Source: Uranotaenia lowii (Eukaryota > Arthropoda > Insecta > Diptera > Culicidae). Taken from it: DNA of 64,000 nucleotides. Every line of letters begins with the position of its first letter. Within the stretch, counting starts at the first letter, position 1. Both the position numbers and the translations under genes were made by a program. The stretch spans positions 157,695,582 through 157,759,581 of the forward strand of contig NC_073692.1 of the NCBI RefSeq assembly GCF_029784155.1, read 5' to 3'. Under the pieces are notes generated by a model. That model made no database searches and had not been told where the DNA came from. It saw only the letters and a program-made list of their open reading frames with translations. Below are positions 56,000-64,000 of this stretch, one piece after another.

Positions 56000-56900
56000 G
56001 GGACGGGAAGAAAAGGGCACAAAAATTGCATCATCTCCGGGGGGAGTGCAATTTGGACGTTGATGAGCTTTCGCGTTCAAGGAGATTAAATTCGTTGAGC
56101 GCGCAATTTCATTGGATCTTTAGCTATCTGGGGAAAGAAGGGGAAAGGAGACAAGAAAACAAGAGCTCGCCATCTTTTCTTGCTGGAGCATTTAGCAGCG
56201 TAATAAGTCCAAAGTATTGGAGAAGATTTTCCAAGTCCTCGTCGTTGTTGGCTCAATGTCGACAGCTGATGGCTCGCTCTCGGGCTGCAATTACTGTACA
56301 AATAAACGTCTATTAGACGACTACGACGCTTTGTATATAACAGCACTTGTCTTCCCAGGCAGCACAACTGATGCTGACACTTGAATCGACTAGTTACTGT
56401 CTTGTTGAGAAAATAAGAGTTATTTTCTTTTGCGTCGTGGAAAATTTGGATGCTTTAATCCTAACAGTTAAATAAATTTTAAAAAAATCAGGCTTTCAAA
56501 TATTGCTAATATGTGAACGATTTTGAAAAATTTTCCAATAATGCATTGAACATAATTAGAAACAAATTGAACATTGGGGAAATTTAGTTTAAAAAAATGT
56601 TTAAAAAAATCTTCGAAATGATATGTGCCTACCGATCAACCCTTCCCATCCATTTGACCCGTTTACTTCTCAAGTTGCCAAAGTTTTATCGTCAAATATA
56701 GCACTCGGCAAACATCCGGAGCGTCGAAAAGTTATTCCCATAGATGGTATAGTAGGTTTGAGCGTTGCCAAAAAGGTAAACAAACATACATACACACATA
56801 AAGTGAGCCCGCACGTAAAGTGGCACCTGAAATGTGACCCTTTCGATTTGATGTTAGATCAAATGTGTTTCTATGGCTTTTTTGCTCTTCAAAGCTAGCG
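56000..56900. promoter_or_regulatory. Less AT-rich unique island, possible regulatory or exon sequence
   Basis: 56020-56390 and 56620-56900 are GC-richer than their surroundings and show no repeat boundary. The first holds 93- and 96-codon frames on opposite strands, with no motif on either. A TTTGTATATAACAGC TATA-like stretch lies at about 56331. The region may be an enhancer, promoter or unrecognised exon. No claim beyond composition is possible. Confidence 0.25.
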
Positions 56901-57481
56901 CAGCCCCAAATTGTCTGAACCCGAAACCGGTTCGTTTTGTTTTTGCTCGGTAGATACAGCTAGCAACCTATATTATTTTTTGGCCATTTTATTACCTTTG
57001 CTCTACTTGAGCTCACGTGTAGTCACGTGTGGAGTGTTAAGTTCATGATGGCCAAATATTGCCGGGTCAGGAAGTGAGAACCTGGTGAACATTGAATACC
57101 ACGTGTCAGCAGTATGACCTTCTTGAAGCACCTGGTAGAGGAAGTTTCCTATCTAACGACTAGTAGGTACTCATGTTTGCAGTGATTTTGTTAATGGTAG
57201 CTAGAGCTTGGAAGCGGTGGTCACTAAAACCACAACACAGTCATTAAAAGTATTTAATACGTTAGAACATAAGTAAATTCTTCAGTATGTATACTGCCCC
57301 TACTTTCATAAGAGTTCCATATGCAAATTCGAGCAAGCGAGAAAATCCGTTTTTTCAGTTTTGGAACATATTTTTAATTGTGACCACAACAACAAATATC
57401 GTTTAATAGAAGGACCTGAAATTTTCAAGATTGGGCAATTGGTAAGGGCTGGAGCACCATTTTTGTTTGCTATGGGATTGT
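56901..57481. other. No recognisable feature
   Basis: Mixed composition, no frame or repeat supported. Confidence 0.4.
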
Positions 57482-57841
57482 TAGGGGAGATGAGGGCATA
57501 ATGGCCACCTTAAGGAAAATGCTCATTTAACCACAGAGAACAGCTGTAATATGTGAATTACATCATTGTCTCGTGTTCAGACACTCAAATAGTCTATTGC
57601 CTAATTGGATAAAACTTGAAAAAGTAGATAAAAACGTTTAATAAAGAATTTTAAAAAATTTTGCCGTAAGCTGAAAACCAGTCACTGTAGAGGCATAATG
57701 AGAAACCCTTCGAGGCAGTATGAGCGAGCACCATTAATGAAGGCATAATGAGCATTTTCTGCCGGGAAATCTAGCAGCGAATTCGACTCGATGAAGTCAA
57801 CTGAGTAATAGAGCTACAGCTTAACTTGTATCGTCTGACGA

Positions 57842-57900
57842 TTTGGCCTATTGGTTAGATGTCGGAGCGGTAATCAGTAGGCTCGAGTTCGATTCCTGGT
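57842..57900 (+). other. tRNA-like polymerase III promoter boxes, left copy
   Basis: Box A TTGGCCTATTGGTTAGATG and box B GAGTTCGATTCC are near-canonical. The T-arm stem is weak, so this is tRNA-derived and not a functional tRNA. Confidence 0.6.
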
Positions 57901-58151
57901 GTAGGTGATTGTTTTTTTCATTTATCATTCATGATCATGATTGCACTAAACGGTGAGGCGTAGATTCATCAAACAAAGCAATAACAAAATAATCTAGGTC
58001 TGTTTGTAGAATTCAAAGAATTAACACATGCTCATACATTATATTTCTGGTGTTTTGTTTGACAGATGATGCTTTGATGCTATTAGCCGTATAATATAAC
58101 AATAAAAAAAAATCAATCATGAATGGTATGTGCAAAAAAAAATCCCCTCGA

Positions 58152-58212
58152 ACTGGAATCGAACTCGAGTCTACTGATTACCTCTCCGACATCTTACCAA
58201 TAGGCCAAATCG
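58152..58212 (-). other. tRNA-like polymerase III promoter boxes, right copy
   Basis: On the minus strand, box A TTGGCCTATTGGTAAGATG and box B GAGTTCGATTCC mirror the left copy. Confidence 0.6.
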
Positions 58213-58633
58213 ACAGACGAAACAAGCCAAGCTGTAGCTCTATTATTCAGTTGACTTCATCGAGTTGAACTCGCTGCTAGTTTCCCCGGCAGAAAATGCT
58301 CATTATGCCTTCATTGATAGTGCTCTGTTCGCCTCTAGTGAACAAATTAAAGTAAAAAAGCGTTTTAAAATTGATTCAAGTGAAAAATCAAAAATTTTAT
58401 GATGTTGAAAATTGAGAAACAATGTATAGATCATGTTGCAGTGCGTACATTTCAGATCAAGATGATTTAAAGGTCATAAAAGCTTATTTGGTGGTGCTCA
58501 AAAATTATAATATTTTCGTCACTTGAGAACCTAGCTGGTTATTATTTAATGTTTCTGTAAAGATGAAAAGAATATTTCTTTTTTGGAGAAAAATTAATAC
58601 TATAGGTAGTACGAAACATGAAAATTTGTTTAA

Positions 58634-59380
58634 GGGGGGGGGGGGGGGGGGTAGGGTCTAACGGGTATAAAAAAACACAATTTTCACAATTTTTTTTCTA
58701 GAGCTATCGTTCGAACAAATGTTTTCAATTTTTTTGCATTATACAAAGCATTGTTAAAAGAACATTTAGTATTTTTTTTCGTAGAAAAATATTGAAAAAT
58801 GAGCCGGTGACGGAGCACTTTCGAGGATGCCTTTTAGAAAACAGGATTTGCGGTGGACACTGTATCTCAGCACAGAATCATCTGAAGACAAAAAATCAGA
58901 GCAAAATATTTTTAATAGATGTTTTTCTGAACCCCAACGTTTTTATTTAACTTGAAAATATTTTTATGAAATTTTTGTGGCTGTTTGAAGAAAAAACTAC
59001 GATTTTTCACTTAAAAATCCGCCATTTTTCACCTGTAAAATCTCCCCAAAGTAAAAAAATCGAAAAACAAAAACGTTGGGGTCTGGTATTTTATATGTAT
59101 AAAATATGTTCCAAATTTGAAAAGAATCGGATAAGTAGTTTTCAAATGACGATGTCCACGGACTTTAAAAATGTGCTTCCGAGAAAAACGCGTTTGAAGT
59201 TTCTGCTCTTGCTTTCTTGCAGTATTAGATAGAAGGAGATAAAGGCCTATAACTTCTACAGTTTTGCTTCAATTGACTTGAAAATTTGACACAACATTCT
59301 TGAAATGTTTTACAATAAGAAAATAAAAAAATAAAAAAATCGATTTTTTGAAAGTGTTAGACCCTACCCCCCCCCCCCTC
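58634..59380. mobile_element. 747-bp TTAA-flanked element with poly-G ends
   Basis: TTAA at 58630-58633 and 59381-59384. The left end is 18 G then TAGGGTCTAAC. The right end reversed is GAGGGGGGGGGGG then TAGGGTCTAAC. The interior is AT-rich with no transposase. The TTAA duplication is piggyBac-like, but homopolymeric G ends are unusual. Confidence 0.7.
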
Positions 59381-59458
59381 TTAAGAAAATACGTACTTAT
59401 GTAGAAAAATGGAGTGCTTATTATGCCCTGGGTGCTCGTTATGCCCTCATCTCCCCTA

Positions 59459-62400
59459 TGTGAGCATTTTCGAGTCGAGACTTTTTTCAAAGAAACATAC
59501 TTGTGTGAAAATATCGTAAATTCCACTTTTAAGTTGATTCTTATCATGATTTTTAGTTGTTTCTGATAGTTTTTCTCATAGTAAGACATTTTTTCCTTTA
59601 TTATGGCCTGCCTTCAGAATCTAGTATGCATAATTCGGCGTCAAGTGAGTTGAATCTTTTTTTAATAACTTTATGTGATAAATCAAAGATTATTTCACCG
59701 AAAAAAAACAAAGTGAGGTAACTACATCATTGGAATTTTTAGTATGGGACTCTTATGCGGGTATATGTATCTCGTATGCGACAGCCACGAGTAGATATTT
59801 TTTTGAAATTTTTAGAACAAAATCTTATTTTTATTGTTTTATATTAAAGTCCAATGTTCAAAATGACGAATTGACAGGTTAGATAAAAATGACGAAATAT
59901 CATAAGGGACTGTCATGTGAGTAGGGACAGTATAGCGCTTTTAAGAATGACTGTTTCAAATAAATTTGCTAGAAAAAATATTAGAGGTCAATTTCAGATT
60001 ATCACCAGCTGTTAAGTAACATTTAAATATCAGAGTTCAAATCTTGCAATTTTTCAAGAAATATTTATACAAAATTGACCGGGTTTTTCTAAATGTGGCC
60101 TTCCAGATCAAATTAACCGGGTTTCCTAAATTTTTATTTTTAATTCAAATGATCAACGAAATAAAGTTTGTTGGAAGACAAACTCTATCGATGGAATTCA
60201 GAATTAATGTTGTTAAAATAAAAGTTACTTTGTTGAAGTGAAAAACCTTTAATTGACTAGTTGTGAATTACAAAATAAGAAAAATAAAAAGAACTTTACG
60301 TCAAAACACTTTACAATCTAAGCTCTTGGATAAGAAAACTAACACGAAAAGCCTAAAAGCCATAATATATCCACCGTATCAAACATGTTAAACTTTTTAA
60401 ATTTTATTATTCTTCACAAAAAAAAAAATTAATAAATAGTGTCTGCACAGACAAACAGATGGGACACACTCGTGTTTCATTTTTCGCAAATTGCTCTAGC
60501 AGGCAGGCAATGTCGCCACAAGAGTGCACTCCTTTAGGATAAAAGATTTTCAATAATGGTAGTCTTCAGTTTTCTGTACATATGGATATCACCATAGCAT
60601 TCAACACAATTAAAACTCAATAATAAACAAACATGGCGTTTGCAAAAAATCGACCGCTCAAAAGTAAAAGCTCTTGCTCCGTTTTTCAACAAAGTTTACA
60701 ATATCAGAGCTCCAGGAACGCTAAACTTGCCCACGTGCTGTAACAGCAAATTTCCAGTTGTTGTGTGGATAAGGTAGCAAATTGTGTTGACTCGATTTAG
60801 GTGCATCAGTGGTTAACTGAATGATTTATAAGTTCTAACAAACAACAGCCTTTGTAAATAAAATCTGAATGACCTAGTTGAGTTCAATGCTCAATGTGTT
60901 GTAGCAGATCCAGGGTATGATTTGCCAACTTTTGATAACCTTTTTTGAATGAACCATATGTTTAAAGGAAATTTATGTCTTTATTTCGATCCTATTTCCA
61001 TATTCCGACTGCTGTCAAGTTAAAAATAAAAGCAAAAATTTCTTACAAATGTGTGTATTTGCTGCTCGCATGGCACTCGAATTTCCTTACCATATAGCCG
61101 GTGATTGTCGACCGAATTTTTTTTATTTAAGCTCAAAACACTTAAATAGTTTCCAGTATTTAAAAAAAAAAAATGTAGGTATGTACGTACAGTCCCCCCA
61201 CAATATGGGGCGCACACAATTATTAGTTACCGATCATTAAAACTGCTGATATCTACTAAACTAAAAGTAATTATTTCATATTCTTATTTTTATTTAATCG
61301 ACAATATCATCAAAATACATTAAAAAAATTATTTGAGTGTTTGATAACAGTAGCTGTTTGAATACTTTTTATCATAGGTGAACTATAAGCTGTCGAACTA
61401 TCGTATAAAATTCCAATGTTATAAAGCTGACATCTTAAACCTTTTAGCCCTTTTGCGGGTGTTAAAATCCCAGAAAAACAAAAAAAAAAACCTTTATGCG
61501 GGTATTTTAAAGATTCCATCCAGATGAATTGGTCCCATATAAGCACAATGGACGAGTTTACATTTTCCAAGCAAAACTGAGCGAATGAAATGCGAAAATT
61601 CAATAATATTTGCAAAATAAAAGTGACCCATAATGAATCTCTTTAAGCTCCTCCTGCGTAGCTTTCCGCTAGAGAGGTACAAATCTGCCACCTGTCGTAT
61701 TTATTTAACACCTTTTTATTTTTATCAGATGGCGGACCTGAATGAAGCCAATCAGGTTAGAGTGACATTAAATCATTTAGATTCTAAATAAATTCAACTG
61801 TAAACTGAATGCTTGTAAATTGACCGAATGACGGGCCCTAACGCTTACATTCCTCAGCTGTTGAATAAAAAACCTTTGAATTACTTCAATGTAATGAAAA
61901 CGATTATTTTTAATAAAATAAAAAACTTTTCAGATGTTCCAACTAACATTCAGCTATACTGAAACTAAGCAAGATTAATCTATTCAAATGTTTTTTTTTA
62001 AACAAATGTCCAATTTTACCTTTACCTTCAAATCAATGAAAATGATTTTCAATTTAGCTATATTTTTCTTATGTTTATCAATAAATTTTATATATTTCTT
62101 AATCGATTTCAAAATTTTATTAACATCGACGGGTTTTAGAACGTATAGCATTCCAGATTTCTCGGTTTTATCCGCGCGTGCTAAATATTCAAAGAAAATA
62201 TCGATGCGAGTTCGTATTAGCCCGGTTTCCTATATTTTATTAAAACGTTCGGGGTTTTGTCCGGATGTATTCACATAATTTTCTGAATTTACCAAAAAAA
62301 AAGTGAATTGAGTAATGATTTGTTTTTATTTCTGATCCGAAAACAAATATTTCATAATTATTTTCATCAAAATCGATAAGAATGTTTTTGAAGCATTGAA

Positions 62401-62790
62401 AACAATTTGATGTGCTTCGACGAAAAAATAAAGGTTCAAGTTTCTGATTTTGTTCGAATAATGGATAAATTTTACTCTGACTTGTCCGGATAATACCCGG
62501 TTTTTGTATTTGAATATTTCAAATCGAAAAAAACACGTTTTTGAAAAAAAATTCAGGCTCGAAAACGTGCTGAAAAGTTCTGGAAAGCATAATATAAAAT
62601 TCCATTGTTTTTCGCACCACTCGCACTCGATTCATTAAGACAAGCACGCACATAGAATCGCTAAATCAGATTATTATTTTTACTTTGTTTAAAAAAAATT
62701 ATTTCAATATAAATTTAAACCCTATAAAATCTGCCAGCCTAACTTTTCATGTTTACTTCATGCCTATCCTTGGCGTTCATTTTTATTTAT
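59459..62790. other. No recognisable gene
   Basis: AT-rich. CCGGG-containing scraps at about 60060-60125 and 62140-62270 resemble interiors of the AGGTTGCCAGA MITE family at 45.3 and 48.3 kb. Frames of 60-100 codons lack motifs. Confidence 0.45.
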
Positions 62791-64000
62791 TACTAGCTGA
62801 TCCCGTACGAACTTCGTTTCGCTTTAAATCATTGGTACGTCAAAATGAGTTTAGAAAATGAATTCGAAACATTCTTTCGACAATTTTGGGGAATAAATTC
62901 AACAGTGTTCAAATTTGCTACTATTAATATTACTTGAAATTCAAATTAAACGGTTGATTGGCTTTTTATTAAAATTTATGTGAGAGTGTTTTCATCTCGA
63001 TCGGTTGCAAGATCTAGACATTATGGACGAAACATGTACTATTTCTTTATGTGCACGACTCCTTTGCTTTACCTTCACACTTAAATTGGTATCAATTAAC
63101 TGCCTCCAACAAAATTATTGCACAAAACACTAAACTTTCAATGAAACCCTCTTTTTCTGTCCCATGGCCCGAAATTCGATAATTGAAACCTACTTTACGT
63201 TCCTCAAAACTCCCTTGTGCCATTTTTTCTTTTCAAATTATGTGTAAAATAACGTCAGGAACTTGAAAACAGTGAACAGTGAATGTAGACGCCCTTTTCG
63301 CCGACTCTTGACACGGAACATGCTACCTGGAGTCAATTGCTCATAGTTTATAACCCTCATCTGAACATTTTCATCTCAATCCGATGCATGATCACGACAA
63401 TATCGCGAAAACAGTGAGCAACTGACATGGACGGCCTTTTTTTTGACAACGATTCAAAACTTGACACCTGAAATCAATTATCTTTTCTGTTAAACTCCCA
63501 TGTGTCAATTATCATTACAATTCTATGCTCAATCAAGAGAATATCGTAAAAACAGTGAACAGATAATAACCCCTTTTGCCGACCCCTGAGTCAAGATTTG
63601 AAACCTGAAAGCAAAAGAGCGTCCCTCAAAACTCCTATGCGGAAATTTTCATCTCAATCCAATGTAGAATAACGCCAATATCGCAAAAACATTAATCAGT
63701 GGATATGGACGACCCCTTTCGCCGGCCCCTGACCCTTAATTTAATAACTTTAATCGATTGTTCGTCTCTCAAAACACTCATGTGCAAATTTTCATCTCAA
63801 TCCGGTGTATAATAACGTCAATATCGCAAAAACATTAATCACTGAATATGGACGACCCCTTTGGTCAACCTCTGACCCTAAATTTGATAACTGTAATCGA
63901 TTGTTTGTCTCTCAAAACACTCATGTGCAAATTTTCATCACAATCCAATGTAAAATAAAGCCAATATCGCAAAAACATTAATCAGTTGATATGGACGACC
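62791..64000 (+). mobile_element. Mini-me-like element with 143-bp tandem repeats, cut by window end
   Basis: It starts TACTAGCTGATCCCGTACGA, ACTTCGTTTCGC, a type of opening seen on a widespread class of insect non-autonomous elements. From about 63280 a tandem unit begins. TATGGACGACC occurs at 63704, 63847 and 63990, exactly 143 bp apart, with two more diverged units to the left. Each unit contains TCTCAAAACACTCATGTGC and AACGTCAATATCGCAAAAAC. The units match the 27.7-28.2 kb copy. Confidence 0.75.

Larger units (their letters stand above)
57690..58345. repeat. Inverted pair of tRNA-containing units
   Basis: 57690-57905 pairs with 58135-58345 in reverse, sharing AAGGCATAATGAGCATTTTC, GATGAAGTCAACTGA and the tRNA-like box region. 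Identity is roughly 85-90% by eye. The spacer is about 230 bp. Confidence 0.75.
57482..59458. mobile_element. 1,977-bp non-autonomous element with TAGGGGAGATGAGGGC ends, nested
   Basis: The outer ends are perfect 20-bp inverted repeats, TAGGGGAGATGAGGGCATAA. TA at each extremity fits a TA-duplicating superfamily. Inside are a palindromic tRNA-like unit (57690-58345) and a TTAA-flanked poly-G-ended element (58634-59380). No protein is encoded. Confidence 0.8.

Noticed and set aside
56026..56367. 96- and 93-codon frames
   Set aside because: They overlap on opposite strands and neither has a motif. The composition alone explains their length.
61988..62278. 96-codon frame with a hydrophobic start
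   Set aside because: Phe/Ile-rich low complexity from T-rich DNA, overlapping CCGGG repeat scraps. No evidence of a membrane protein gene.

Overview
The window looks like repeat-rich, AT-rich nuclear DNA of a dipteran insect, most likely a culicid mosquito (inference). Supporting signs are an ITmD37E transposase, an RTE-clade LINE, an I-like LINE with RNase H, a copia element primed by the initiator tRNA, several TTAA- and TA-flanked miniature elements, and long T/A-rich stretches without coding capacity. No complete conventional host protein gene was found. Almost every convincing reading frame belongs to a transposable element.

Layout. 0.7-4.1 kb is a large imperfect inverted repeat. 6.0-8.2 kb is a broken DDxD Tc1/mariner element, and 8.9-10.2 kb is an ITmD37E element whose transposase has one nonsense codon. 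14.4-17.2 kb is a 2.8-kb unclassified insertion flanked by a 20-bp direct repeat. 17.45-22.90 kb is a DNA element with 27-bp terminal inverted repeats that was split by a complete copia retrotransposon (17.70-22.20 kb: identical 163-bp LTRs, GAAAG target duplication, one open gag-pol frame). 22.98-26.69 kb is a CCTGAGA minisatellite split by a near full-length RTE LINE. 26.7-29.0 kb holds a second LINE relic, a small MITE and diverged tandem repeats. 31.4-36.5 kb is a composite in which a decayed DNA element contains a 5'-truncated I-like LINE and a TTAA-flanked MITE. 36.5-54 kb carries LINE scraps, tRNA-derived SINEs, MITEs and a long CTTA microsatellite. 54.4-55.0 kb is a nearly perfect 282-bp-arm palindrome carrying a 72-nt tRNA-like cloverleaf in each arm. 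57.5-59.5 kb is a three-layer nested element, again with tRNA-like promoter boxes in both arms of a palindrome. 62.8 kb to the end is a mini-me-like element with a 143-bp tandem repeat running off the window.

Host signal. Two plus-strand islands (about 29.6-31.03 kb and 44.4-44.88 kb) look like 5' untranslated exons ending in good splice donors (CAG|GTTAGT and CAG|GTGAGT). A weaker third candidate lies at 13.1-13.7 kb. My inference is that the window lies in the long 5' introns of a large plus-strand gene with alternative first exons and coding exons beyond the right edge. GC-richer unique islands at 10.4-10.9 and 56.0-56.9 kb could be regulatory DNA.

Best candidates for something not yet described are the two palindromes with tRNA-like modules, the poly-G-ended TTAA element nested in the second one, and the 2.8-kb insertion with a 20-bp duplication. 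All coordinates and motif matches were read by eye. Family names are assignments from motifs, not database hits.
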